A stretch of DNA of 64,000 nt from Elephas maximus indicus (Eukaryota > Chordata > Mammalia > Proboscidea > Elephantidae). The translations under genes were made by a program, and so were the position numbers. Below are positions 24,029 to 35,760 of the stretch, piece by piece. The stretch spans positions 63,815,001 through 63,879,000 of the forward strand of contig NC_064826.1 in NCBI RefSeq assembly GCF_024166365.1. The letters are read 5' to 3'. Within the stretch, counting starts at the first letter, position 1; the number at the start of each line of letters is the position of its first letter. Below the pieces are notes generated by a model that saw only the letters and a list, made by a program, of their open reading frames with translations, ran no database searches and was not told where the DNA came from.

Positions 24029-24992
24029 TTTTGTCAGTTTGTCCTACTGTGGAGACTTGCGTGTTGCTGTGATGCTGGAAGCTATGCCACCAGTATTCAA
24101 ACATGAGCAGGGTCACCCATGGCGGAACAGTTTCAGCTGAGCTTCCGGACTAAGATAGGCTAGGAAAAAGGACCCCGCAGTCTACTTCTGAAAAGATTAA
24201 CCAGTGAAAATCTTATGAAAAGCAGTGGAACACTGATGACATAGTGTCGGAAGATGGGCCCCTCAGATTGGAAGACGCTCAAAAGACGACTAGGGGACAG
24301 CTGCCTCTTCAAAGTAGAGTAGACCTTAATGATACGGATGGAGTTACGCTTTCAGGACCTTCATTTGCTGATGTGGCATGACTCAAAATGTGAAGAAATA
24401 GCTGCAAACATCCATTAATAATCGGAACGTGGAATGTATGAAGTATGAACTGAGGAAAATTGAGGTCGTCAAATGAAATGGAATGTATAAACATTGATAT
24501 CCTAGGCAGGCATTAGTGAGCTGAAATGTACTGATATTGGCTATTTTGAATCAGACAATCGCATGATTTACTATGCCAGGAACAACAACTTGAAGAGGAA
24601 TGGTGTTGCATTCATCATTATCGCCTTTGAATTGTGGCATTGGAGAAGAATATTGAATATACCATGGGCTATCAAAAGAATGAACAAATCTGTCTTGGAA
24701 GAAGTACAACCAGAATGCTCAGAAGTAAGGATGGTGAGACTACGTCTCATATACTTTGGACATGTCCTCAGGAGGGATCAGTCCCTGGAGAAGGACATCA
24801 TGCTTGGTAAAGTAAGGTCAGTGAAAAAGAGGAAGAGCTTCAAGGAGATGGATTGACACAGTGGGTGCAACAATGGGTTTAAGCATAACAACGATTGTGA
24901 GGATGGCGCAGGACCGGGCAGCGTTTCGTTCTGTTGTATGTAAGGTCACCATGAGTAGGAACTGACTCCATGGCATCTAACAACAACAATAA
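24029..24992 (+). mobile_element. RTE/BovB-type LINE with large internal deletion
   Basis: It starts with the element's 5' region, runs into the start of the endonuclease domain (ELKCTDIGYFESDNRMIYYA near 24518-24577), then jumps near 24625 to the C-terminal coding region (SLEKDIMLGKVRS near 24782) and ends in (CAA)n at 24980-24992. More than 2 kb of the middle is absent compared with a full-length element of about 3.2 kb. Not functional. Confidence 0.85.
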
Positions 24993-25444
24993 TGAACCAA
25001 GATAATTCTTGCTGCCTGTTAGTATAAGTCCTGTCAAAATAAAACTTGAAATAAGGCCCGCTGACGCTAACGAGGAGTTTACACATCTGCTAAGAAAGGC
25101 TGTTAATCTGCTGTGAGAGACTAGAGATTGTGAGGGTTTGTTGAAGTTTAGGCAATTCCTTCACCAACTAAGCATTTTTCTTGTGAGTTGGGCCCTGTAG
25201 AAAACAACGTTTACTCCAATGCTCCCTCTGTCGGACAGGGAGGGTATTCGAGAGTGTTATATAATAACACGGGGCTTCATAAAACAATAAGATATTCTGT
25301 ATGCCTAGTTTTATCATTCCTGTTCCCCTTAGACATAAAGAGATAGTGAAGGATATGAAGCTTCTCTTCCTATGATCATTCCTTCATTCACTTATTATTA
25401 AAAAACTGACTAAATGTTTAAAATATGGTATACATTTTGCTCAA

Positions 25445-25825
25445 CCACCCACCTGTCTAACAGTTTGTCATACTATGGTGACTTGTGTGTTGCTATGATG
25501 CTGGAAGCTATACCAGCATGGTCACCCATGGAGGACAGGTTTCAGAAGAGCTTCCAGACTGAGACTGAGTAGGAAGAGAGGCCTGGGAACCCACTTCCAA
25601 AATTTAGCCAATGAAAGTTTTATAAATATCAACAAAATATTGTCTGATATAGTGCTGAAAAGTGAGCCCCCTAGGTTGTAAAGCACTCAAAATATACAGC
25701 GACCACAACAGTGGACTTGAGCATACCAACGATTGCGAAGATGGTGCAGGACAGGGCAACGTTTTGTTCTGGTGAACATAAGGTCTCCATGAGTTGTAGT
25801 CAACTTGCCAACAACTATGGACAAC
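25445..25825 (+). mobile_element. RTE/BovB-type LINE, internally deleted short form
   Basis: It has the same 5' region as the element at 24029 (GTCATACTATGGTGACTTGT ...), joined near 25700 to the last 120 bp of the 3' end (CGATTGCGAAGATGGTGCAG ...). The break points differ from the neighbour, so the deletions arose separately. Confidence 0.8.
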
Positions 25826-26399
25826 AGCATAATACAAATAACAGGCAGCTTGAATCCAAATCCCCTGCTGTCACCTAGTCTTTTCCTCCACATTAGCTAG
25901 GGACAAAGTCAGGCTCATTATACATAACATGTGCTCATGATCCTGGTTCAGTACCTGGAGCGCCCTATCTCAGATTTGCCTTTCACTCCAACATAAAGTT
26001 AATAATTGAGAGCAAACAGATAGCTACAATTTAAATACATTGCTGTAATGCTCTTAGAGGAACATCTGCTAAGGTTGATAATCAGATTAGACGATTGAGA
26101 GAGTTAATCACTAAAGTCCTCATTTTCAGAGTTATATTTAGCAGAAAGTACTGGACCTTGACCTTTCAAGTGTAAAGACATCTTTTCTTGCAACAATCTT
26201 CCTATTATGGTATAGACAAAAATCTCAGGTTAGTTAAACTAGGTTGGTTATTTACTAAAGTGCTCCATAAGCCCTCCAAATATTCATTTGTCCTAAATTC
26301 ATGTGGAAAAGTTTTTGCATCTTAAATAAACTAGCCTGCACTAGATATATATTGAACCAGCCAGGGAAGGGCAACTTGTTCCTGCTGGTCAAATGAATC
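25826..26399. other. Intergenic DNA, nothing recognised
   Basis: No gene or repeat identified. Confidence 0.35.
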
Positions 26400-27520
26400 T
26401 CCTATGTTCTCTGTCTTTCTTCCTGTTACAGTGGAGGCAACGTTCCTGGTCTACTGACAGCGACCCCTTGGCTACTGCTCTGGGTTCCTCACCTCTTGCT
26501 TTCTCAATAGCTTCACTCCTCTCATTCCTCCATAACATCACTCTCTGTCTTACCACTGAGGACACACACACCCAGGTTTTAACAGTTTCCATCTGGAGTG
26601 CTTTCATTCGGGCTTTGTTGTTGTTGTTTGTTTGTTTAATCCAAATTATCAAGCCAAAACCTTTGGAGTCATTCTTGACACCTCTCATCTCTTCATTATT
26701 CAATCCATTAACAGTCTTGTAAGTTTTACATCCAAGTCACGTTTCAAATCTACCCATTTTTCTTTATTCCCACAGCCACCAATATAGTTCAAATCCATCA
26801 TTTCTTATGGGAATATATTAGGTTTTTATCTAAATTCCTAGTTTCTACTTTTGTTCTCCCTCAAACAACCAACACACAGCAGTCAGAATATTGTTGACAC
26901 ATAAATCTTACCATGTCACAACACCCCAATCCTTCCCCCTAAAATTGAAAACACTCCATTAGCTTTTTACATTATTAAGATATGCTTGACTTACAGACTC
27001 TACAACAACGCACTTTTTATATTATTCCTTATCATGGTTTGTAAGGCCTTATAGTATCTGACCACTGTCGCCCTTAATATCTCTTGATCTTGCTATACTT
27101 AAGCTTCACTGTGCTGCCTATTTCCAAGATAGTTCCCACCTCATGTTTTTATATGACCGTTCCCTCTGCTTGGCTCTTCCCCCTGCATGAAATGATTGTC
27201 CTCTGATTTCCACTATTCTGTCTCCTTCTTGGCAGTTGGATCTTGGTCCTACTTGCACTACCTCTAATCAGTCTACATAATGTTGCTCCACATCCCAGTC
27301 ACTTCTTATCACTTTATGGTTTCACAGATTACCTTCATAACACTGATCATTGGAAATTGTTCTCCTTTTTTATTTTTATTTTACTTGTCTTCTCCTTTTA
27401 CTATTACACAAGCTCTGTGAGAGCATAAATCTTACCTATATTACTCATCAATGTATCTCCAGTGCCAAGAACAAGACCTGGGAAGAAGGATCTCATAAAC
27501 ATCTGTAGAAAACAAATTAT
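26400..27520 (+). mobile_element. Ancient L2 LINE, 3' part
   Basis: Pyrimidine-rich plus strand with L2-type phrases (CCTTTGGAGTCATTCTTGAC near 26660; CTCTGTGAGAGCATAAATC near 27412; ending with an AGTGCCAAGAACAAGACC-type stretch near 27461). No coding capacity is left. Confidence 0.6.
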
Positions 27521-27894
27521 CATTTGTTTTAGAACTTATTATCAGCATGATCCCTCTTCTTTGCAAGTGTCTTTAAAACCCTAGGGGCTAAGTAGAAACA
27601 GAGAAATGGAGTTCCTTTGTGGAAGAAAGTGCATTGTTGTAGAGTCTATAAGTCAAGCATATCTTAAAAATAAGTTAACATGTTGAAAGAGAATGGTATT
27701 CACATAATAAAATGACAACTGATCCAAAAGCAATTGGCTTTCAGAAACCAAACATGATAAAATTTGTGATCAGCCTGCCTAGTTGGAGAAAAAAGAAAAA
27801 CGCAAACTACCTTAAATGAGACCTAAAAACATTCATCTGAAAAGAATGATTTCTATAGTGAGGAAGTATAAACACAGTAAGAAATAAGAAAGAT

Positions 27895-28150
27895 GATTTT
27901 GTTTGCTGCTGTATCCCCAAGCAATTGAAAAAGTGTTTGACCCATGATATTTACTGAATAAACATTTGCTGAATAAATAAATCCCTTTAGCTGCTGTCAT
28001 TTTTAGGCCCAGGCAGAAAGACAGAAAGAAGAGTACACAAATTGCTATAAAGGGGTGGAGACATTGCATATAAGTGTTCAGCACAGTGTCTGGCACATTA
28101 TAAATGCTCAAAAACTATAGTTAATATCTCATTTAGTCTTCATGACAATA
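27895..28150 (+). mobile_element. L2/MIR 3' end fragments
   Basis: Phrases such as GCTGCTGTATCCCCAAGCAA, ACATTTGCTGAATAAATAAA and CAGTGTCTGGCACATTATAA are typical of L2 and MIR 3' ends. Confidence 0.55.
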
Positions 28151-29055
28151 CTCTTCATCTGCTTTTGCTTATTTCATCTCATCTGCCTGAGTGCCCTAGG
28201 GTTTAGGCCTTTGTCCTCTTTCCTATTTACCCTGGCTATTCTCATCCATTCCCACGATTCTCCTGTAAATTTTGGCCTCTCCCCCAGGTTCCTGTCGGCC
28301 TACTCAAATGAATGTCTAACAAACATCTTGTACCTAGAATTCCCCCTTCTCACAAACTTCCTGATATCAGAAAATAGCAAATTCCTTCTTCCAGGCCGAA
28401 AACTTTGGAGTCATGTTCTCTCTTTCATATTCACCCTACATCTGATCTGTCGGTACATCTTATTGCCTCTACTTTCAAAGTATATTTAGAATCTCATCAT
28501 CTGTCCCCATCCCCTATCACCCTGGTATTAGCCACCATCATAAAAAACTCACCTCAATTATTGAAATTGCCTTCTAAGTGGTCTTAGAACCTGCTTCCAC
28601 CTTTGCCCCCTATGGTCCAGCCTCAATATAGCTGCCAGAGAAATTCTGCCATGTATGTCAGATAATGTTACTCTATTACTCAAAACCCTGAAATGTTTCA
28701 TAAGTCACTCAGACTAAAGTCAGTGTTTTGCAATGGCCTGCAAGACCCCATGATCACTGATATTACATACTACTCTTCCCTCATATTCACTTGGCTCCTT
28801 GTATTCATCCTGGCTCACTGCTTCCCCTGTACTTGCTGTAATTTGGATGCTATTCTCTTAGAGATCTACGTGGTCTACTCTGTCATTTCCTTTAGGTCTT
28901 CATTCAAATAGCATGAAGATACCTGTTCAAAAAGTTGTTAAGGGAGTAGGTACTCATTGGGAAATGGTAGTTAAACATAGCATAATTTGTGAGGCAATTT
29001 CTGAGGGAAAAATAAAACATTTTTTATGCTTATATTCCAATAAGTTAAGAATTTT

Positions 29056-29080
29056 ATATATATATATATATATATATATG
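29056..29080. repeat. AT microsatellite
   Basis: (TA)n of about 25 bp. Confidence 0.9.
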
Positions 29081-29256
29081 TTGTGTATATGTATATATAA
29101 AGTGAGAAGTAGGCCCCATTGGCTAAAATTAAAATCAGTTACTACAGTGACATCGCTCTTAACACTCCTATTCCCCTTCCCTGCTTTATCTTTTGCCTTA
29201 GCACTTATCACAATCTAATATGCTGTATACTTGACTTTTGTATGTTGTTTATTGAT

Positions 29257-29457
29257 GGAACTCTGGTGGTGTAGTGGTTAAGTTCTCGGCTGCTAACGGA
29301 AAGGTAGAAGGTTTGAACAAACCAGCTGCTCAGTGAGAGAAAAGTCCTGGTGATTTGCTCTCATAAAGCTTACAGCCTAGGAAACTGTTTGAGGTGGTTC
29401 TACTCTGTCCTATTCTCTGTCTCTATGAGTCAGAATCAGCTCGACAGCACACAATAA
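29257..29457 (+). mobile_element. AfroSINE (intermediate subtype) inside L2
   Basis: Head AACTCTGGTGGTGTAGTGG, middle GAGAAAAGTCCTGGTGATTT, tail ATGAGTCAGAATCAGCTCGA. Confidence 0.85.
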
Positions 29458-29524
29458 CATCCGCATCTTGTTTATTTTCTGTCTCCCCCACTAGAATGTA
29501 AACTCCTTGAAGGCAGTTTTTTTT

Positions 29525-29994
29525 TTCTTAATTCCATTTTGTTGTTATTGTTGAGAATATACACAGCAAAATATACACCAATTCAACCGTTTCTACATGT
29601 ACCGTTTAGTGACATTGATTATATAAATTCACTGCCCCCTGAGGTTTCTATCTAATCTTTCAAGTTGCTGTTGTCAATTTGATCCCACATAGATAGTTCT
29701 TAAAAGGGCATAATGCTCAAGGCAGACATTTTTTACTAGTTTGGTTTTAAGAAGACTTGAGGAAATATTTTTGGTTCAAGTTTTAAAGATTATCTCAGGA
29801 CATGTGTGGCTTACTGCCTCCATGAACAACTGCCACCTTTGCCATGAGACCAGAAGAACTGGACAGTGCCTGGCTACCATTACTGAACATTCTGATAAAA
29901 GATTTCGTAGAAGAATCCTAATCAAAGAGGGGAAACACAGAACAGAATTTCAAATTCTTACAGACTACAGATTTTTTTGGAGTCGTGAAGGTTG
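29525..29994 (-). mobile_element. L1 3' end with 5' inversion (twin-priming form)
   Basis: The left part (about 29525-29813) is antisense L1 3' UTR, starting with poly-T and containing ATACACAGCAAAATATACAC. The right part (about 29814-29994) is the adjoining upstream segment in the opposite, sense orientation (GAGACCAGAAGAACTGGACA). The insert is bracketed by GGCAGTTTTTTT-like repeats at about 29512 and 29998. Confidence 0.65.
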
Positions 29995-30299
29995 GAGGGC
30001 AGTTTTTTTAAGCTCATATTTCTCTTGCTCTACCCTCAAGCATCTAGAACAGATGCACTCAATAAATAGTTATTGAAGGAATAAATAAAATATTAGCTGT
30101 AATCATTGTGTAATCCCAAATAGAATGCCAAAACGAACAAACAAAAATATTATGGGATTAGCAAGTTTACAAGCATATGATTACATATTTATTGTGAATA
30201 ATACGGTGAATATGTTTCTTAAAAGTGGTGTCCAACTGAATGCCTATAAATCAAATAATATTTAACATGTGCTGGCAACACTACTGTTTCAAAGAATCT

Positions 30300-30505
30300 G
30301 GGATTCTTTGGATAATCAAAGTGGTCATCTGGTAAACCAAAAAGGTGGAGGTTAAAGTCCACCCAGAGTTTCCTGAAAAGAAGGGCTTCATGATCTACTT
30401 CTGAAAAATCAGCTACTTAAAACCCAGTGGAACACAGTTCTACCCATGACACACATATTCCAACTCACCATGAGTTGGAGTTGACTCAGTAGCAACTGGT
30501 TTTTA
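30300..30505 (+). mobile_element. AfroSINE (long subtype), head decayed
   Basis: GGTGGAGGTTAAAGTCCACC and later CATGAGTTGGAGTTGACTCA mark the element; the 5' part is degraded. Confidence 0.8.
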
Positions 30506-30517
30506 ATTTTAGACTAA

Positions 30518-30685
30518 AACAAACAAAAAACAAACTTGTTGCTGTTGAGTTGATTCTGACTCATAGCAACCCTATAGGACAGAGTAGAACCGCTCCATAG
30601 GGTTTCCAAGAATCAGCTAGTGAATCTGAACTGCCAGCTTTTTGGTTGGCAGCTGAGCTCTTAACCACTATACCATCAGGGCTCC
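30518..30685 (-). mobile_element. AfroSINE (short subtype)
   Basis: Antisense A-rich tail, GACTCATAGCAACCCTATAG block, head ending ACCATCAGGGCTCC. Confidence 0.88.
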
Positions 30686-30743
30686 AAAACTTTAATAGGC
30701 TAGACTAAGAAAAAAAAAAAAATTTTTTTTTTTCAATCTAGCC

Positions 30744-32401
30744 CATCTTAATTCTAAAAAAATTAATAAGAAACTCATGGGAACTCTGAAAAGCATTAGT
30801 GAAACACTTAAGCTACTCAGATATATCCTCCCAAAGAGTTTAGAAAAACACTAACACGTGGTGTAGTTAAGAAAGGCCCCTACCCCTCTGTTTCAGGCCC
30901 CATGACTCAATTGCATTGCTGAACATATCTGCCCTCAAATCCCACACTTTGCCAATGGAAACAACCCCTCACCTATTTTTTTTTATTTTGATTTTTTTTG
31001 AATTCTCAGCTTATTGGAATATAAGTATAAAACATTTTATTTTTTCCCAGAAATTTCCTCACAAATTATGCTATGTTTAACTCCCGCTTCTCAAGGAGTA
31101 GCTGCTCCCTTAACAAAAGATTAGATATCTTCCTTGTTAGCCATTTTGCTATTAAGAGCTCATCCTGGTAGTTAAGACCAGGAAAAGTGCAAGGCAACAT
31201 GCCTTTCCTCCCCTCCTGCTGGAGCTCTACGATAAAGATTTTCAACCCCATCTGACCCAGAGTCTGTTTTTTTATAAGAAGTATTTCATAATGGGCCATT
31301 TAAAGCCATCAGTATGAAGTCTGGATTTTATTATAAAGAACACAAAAAGAGAAGCAAATTAGAATGAATGCAAGTGTGTCTCAGTATGAAAATCCTCTTC
31401 ACTACTACATCAGATAGCACAATAAAGTGGCCAGATACTTTTACCTACGTGTAGAATCACCACGGACACAACAGCTAAAAATATAGACCAACGCATACAT
31501 CATGCTCAGTGGGTGACATGATTTTCTGAAAAGGTAAAAAATTATTGGTAAGGTCCCAATGTAATAAAAATATCATCTTCTCTTGATGTATAAAATGTTT
31601 GCTTTATTGGAATATTCATTGCACATTAACCCATGAAAATTTATTTTATGTTCATATGTAAGATGAAGTTAGGTTCAAAGTTCAAATAATTATGAATAGG
31701 ATTTTGCCTACATGAATGTTTGACATGCTTGACAGTCTTGGTGAATGCGGGATAGTTCTTATGCAGTAGAGTCCTGGGAAATGCAGATTATCTGACTTCC
31801 CTCACCTATACTCACAAAACCCAGTAAAAACCATGACAACCCTCACACATTTTGAAAAGGCCCCCTAGGGGGCAGTATTGTCCTCATTGACAACTGTTGC
31901 TCTGAGAATGGGGTACAACCCTGAGACACTTCTTCCCACTCCTCTTCTCTTCCTCCCTTTTCTGTACCTTAGATCTTCTGATGGAAGTGCAGGAAGGAAG
32001 AAGAGGTAAAAAGGCAAACATCTGTTAACTGCTAACGTTTCTACCCTGGGTTAGCTGTAATTGCTACTTTAACTCATTGGTCTATGGGCTCTCAGTTCTC
32101 TCCTTGTATTCTGACAGAGGGAGGGGTGAGGATGGTTGGTAATATGGCCAAGAATCTGACCTGGCCCCTCTAGGAATCCACATGGAGAGGTGGCCTCAAC
32201 CACTGCAATTCTGAAACCTTGGAACATGGGGGAAGAGGGGTAGCTTTAATGCCTTTTGTCGTCAGCTCTGGGTTTTCTTTCTGTGTAATTCCTGGATATT
32301 GAAAAAATAAATAAATCTGCTCCTGTTGCACTAGTTTGAAGAAAGCGTAGCTGAGAGAAATGTGCTGGTGTGGAAAAACTCCAGATTAGAAAACAAACAC
32401 T
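30744..32401. other. Intergenic DNA, nothing recognised
   Basis: About 1.65 kb without a convincing gene or repeat that I can name. Confidence 0.35.
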
Positions 32402-34362
32402 TATATGGGGAAAAGACAGTCTTTTTAACAAATGGTGCTGGAAAACTGGATATCCATCTGCAAAAAAGTGAAACAGGACCCATACCTCACACCATATACA
32501 AAAACTAACTCAAAATGGATCAAAGACCTAAATATAAAGCCAAAAACTATGAAGTTCATAGAAGCAAAAATAGGATCAATGCTAGAGGACCTAATACATG
32601 GCATTAACAGGATACAAATCACAACTAACAATACACAAGTTCCAGAGGATAACCTAGATAACTGGAACTTCTAAAAATTAAACACTTATGCTCATCAAAA
32701 TACTTCACCAAAATACTAAAAAAAAGAACACACAGACTGGAAAAAAAAATTGGCTATTACAAATCAGACAAAGATCTAATCTCCAAAATCTTCAAGAAAA
32801 TCCAACACCTCTACAACAAAAAGACAAATAATCCAATTAAAAAATGGGCAAAGGAAATGAACAGACACTTCACCAAAGAAGAAATTTGGCCAACAGACAC
32901 ATAAGGAAATGCTCACAATCTCCAGCCATCAAAGAAATGCAAATGAAAACCACAATGAGATACCATCTTACCCCGGGGCATTACTAGCATGAATCAATAA
33001 AACAGAAAATAACAAATGTTGAAGAGGCTGTGGGGAGATCAGAGCTCTTAAGCACTGCTGATGGGAATGCGAAATGATAAAATCATTTTGGAAAATGATA
33101 TGGCACTTCCTTAGAAAGCTAGAAATAAAAATACCATAATGATCCAGCAATCCCACTCCTAGGAATATATCCTAGAGAGATAAGAGTCATCACAGGAATA
33201 GATATATGTACACCCATGTTCACTACAGCATTGTTCACGATAGCAAAAAGGTAGAAACAACCTAGATGCCCATCAACAGATGAATGGATAAACAAACTGT
33301 GGTACATACACACAATGGAGTATTACACAATGCTAAAGAGCAAAGATAAATCTGTGAAGCATCACATAACATGCATGCATCTGGAGGACATTATGCTGAG
33401 TGAAAAAAGTCAATCACAAAACAACAAATATTGTGTGAGACCACTACTGTAAAAACTCAAAAAAAGTTTTACATACAAAAAGAAAAAATCTTCGATGGTT
33501 ACGAGGAAGGGGATGGGTGGGGATGGAAAAACACTTAATAGATAAGTGGTAATTTTGGTGAAGGGTAAGACAGTAAACAATACTGGAGAAGGACCATGGT
33601 AGCTCCACAGACACATCCAAACTCCCTGAGAGACTGAACTGCTGGGCTGAGGGCTGTGGGGACCATGGTCTCAGGGAACATCTAGTTCAATTGGCATAAT
33701 ACAGTTTATAAAGAAAATGTTCTACATTCTACTTTGGTGAGTAGCATCTGGGGTTTTAAAAGCCAGTGAGTGGCCATCTAGGAAACTGCACTGGTCTCAC
33801 CCATTTGGGAGCAAGGAAGAATGAAGAAAAACAAAGACATAAGGGAAAGATTAGTCCAAAGGACTAATGGACCATCTACCACGATCTCCAGCAGACTGAG
33901 TCCAGTACAACGAGATGGTGCCTGGCTACCACCACTGACTGCTCTGACAGGAATCACAATACAGGGTCCCAGACAGAGCTGGAGAAAAATGTAGAACAAA
34001 ATTCTTACTCAAAAAGAAAGACCAGACTTGCTGGCCTGACAGAGACTGGAGAAACACTGAGAGTATGGCCCCCGGGCACACTTTCAGCTCAGTAATGAGG
34101 CCACTCCTGAGGTCCACCCTTCAGCCAAAGATTGAACAATCCCATGGAACGAAACAAGACTAAAGGGGCGCATCAGCCCTGGGGTGGGGAATGGAAGGTA
34201 GGAGGGAACAGGAAAGCTTGTAATAGGGAACGCAGGATTGAGAAAGGAGAGTGTTGACATGTGGTGGGGTTGTTAATCAATGTCATACAACAATATGTGT
34301 ACTGTTTGATGTGAAACTAGTTTGTTCTGTAAACCTTCATCTGAAGTTCAATTAAAAAAAAG
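32402..34362 (+). mobile_element. L1 LINE, 5'-truncated
   Basis: It starts in the C-terminal third of ORF2 (GGGGAAAAGACAGTC), passes the cysteine-rich end region, has the full elephant-type 3' UTR, and ends AATTAAAAAAAAG. Coding is broken. It aligns along its length with the copies at 1645 and 45070. Target duplications are unclear. Confidence 0.88.
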
Positions 34363-34376
34363 CGAACACCTGTGTC

Positions 34377-34890
34377 TGTCTTAGTCATCTAGTGCTGCTA
34401 TAACAGAAATACCACAAGTGGATGGCTTTACCAAAGAAAAATCTATTCTCTCACAGTCCAGTAAGCTAGAAGTCTGAATTCAGGGCGCAGGCTCCAAGGA
34501 AAGGCTTTCTCTCTCTTTGGCTCTGGAGAAAGGTCCTTGTCATCAGTCTTTCCTTGGTCTGGGAGCATCTCAGTGCAGGAACCTCAGGTCCAAAGGACAC
34601 TTTCTGCTCCTGGCACTGCTTTCTTGGTGGTATGAGGTTTCCATGTCTCTCCACTCATTTCTCTCTTTTATGTCTCAAAAGAGATTGGCTTAAGACACTA
34701 TCTAATCTTGTAGATCTCATCGATACAACTGCTGCTAATCCGTCTTATTACATCATAGTGATAGAATGTACAATACATAGGGAAATCACTTCAGATGATA
34801 ACATGGCAGACAATTATACAATCATACATGGGAATCATGACCTAGCCAAGTTGACAGATATTTTTGGGTGACACAATTCAATCCATGACA
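34377..34890 (-). mobile_element. Solo LTR, MaLR (MLT1-like) fossil
   Basis: A 514-bp element with TG...CA ends (TGTCTTAGTCATC at left, CCATGACA at right) and a 5-bp target duplication GTGTC at 34372-34376 and 34891-34895. The antisense phrase TAGTGCTGCTATAACAGAAA matches the 3' end of MLT1-type MaLR LTRs. No internal region is present. The family is recognised by eye; the ends fit an ERVL-MaLR LTR. Confidence 0.72.
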
Positions 34891-34895
34891 GTGTC

Positions 34896-35596
34896 TTAAC
34901 TCGGGTTCAGTCACCACCCATTGTGTGATACTGGACATTTCAACTCTGCACCACCTTTGCCTCATATGCATAATGGTAATGTTATATTTGAATTCTTCTG
35001 AATGAACCATTGACTTCAATATAACTGAATGCTTGGCATGGTCAATAAACTCTGCCTTCTCTATGCATCTGGATGTCCTTGGGGGAGATGAAGGTTCTGA
35101 CTTCCTCTCCTTGATTTTTTTCATACAAGATCTGTGGTATCAAATTTTGGCAAGAATTCTCTAATCTTCTGAGACTACACTTCCACTAAATAAAGTGAGT
35201 TTTAATTTTAAATATTATTAAACATTGTGAATCTCAGCATTTCCGAACTGAGAAAACATTTGTTATAAGGTAGGGTTAGGTAACATGTCTTGGTTTCTAA
35301 GCCTGGGTTAATATTTATGACATAGGTGAAGTGTCTTTATCAATACTTCCTGATTCTCTTCTATATACCAAATAATATGTAGAATGATAGGCAATGCTAA
35401 GGGTGTAAAAGTTGTGAAACATGTGGCCTTTTTTGTAAAACCTCTTACAATCCACTTCGTCTTAAGTTGGGCTCCCGAGAAGCAGAGGCTAAGACAGGAA
35501 TTCTTGTGCAAGTGACTTATTAAGGGAGAGCTCTCACTATGTCGCCTTTAACCTGCTACATTTGTCATTGTTATTATCCAATTCATTGTGATAAAA
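34896..35596. other. Intergenic DNA, nothing recognised
   Basis: No gene or repeat identified. Confidence 0.35.
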
Positions 35597-35760
35597 AACC
35601 AAAAATACAAAAACCGTTGCCTTTGAGTTGATTCCAGCTCATAGTGACCCTATAGGACAGGGTAGAGCTACCCCATAGGGTTTCCAAGGAGCCCTTGGGG
35701 GGTTCAAACTGCCAACCTTTTAGTTAGCAGCCATAGCTCTTAACCACTACACCACTAGTG
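35597..35760 (-). mobile_element. AfroSINE (short subtype)
   Basis: Antisense tail and head (CTCTTAACCACTACACCAC). Confidence 0.9.

Larger units (their letters stand above)
28165..30085 (+). mobile_element. Ancient L2 LINE interrupted by younger inserts
   Basis: L2 phrases (AACTTTGGAGTCATGTTCTC near 28400; GCCAGAGAAATTCTGCCATG near 28635; AGAATGTAAACTCCTTGAAG near 29493; AGATGCACTCAATAAATAGT near 30050) run in order along 1.9 kb. A SINE sits at 29257-29457 and a 5'-inverted L1 at about 29525-29994. An (AT)n tract at 29056-29080 lies within the disrupted part. Confidence 0.65.

Noticed and set aside
24563-24856. 97-codon plus frame as a host gene
   Set aside because: It is the fused remnant of an RTE LINE ORF across an internal deletion, recognisable by its SLEKDIMLGKV block.
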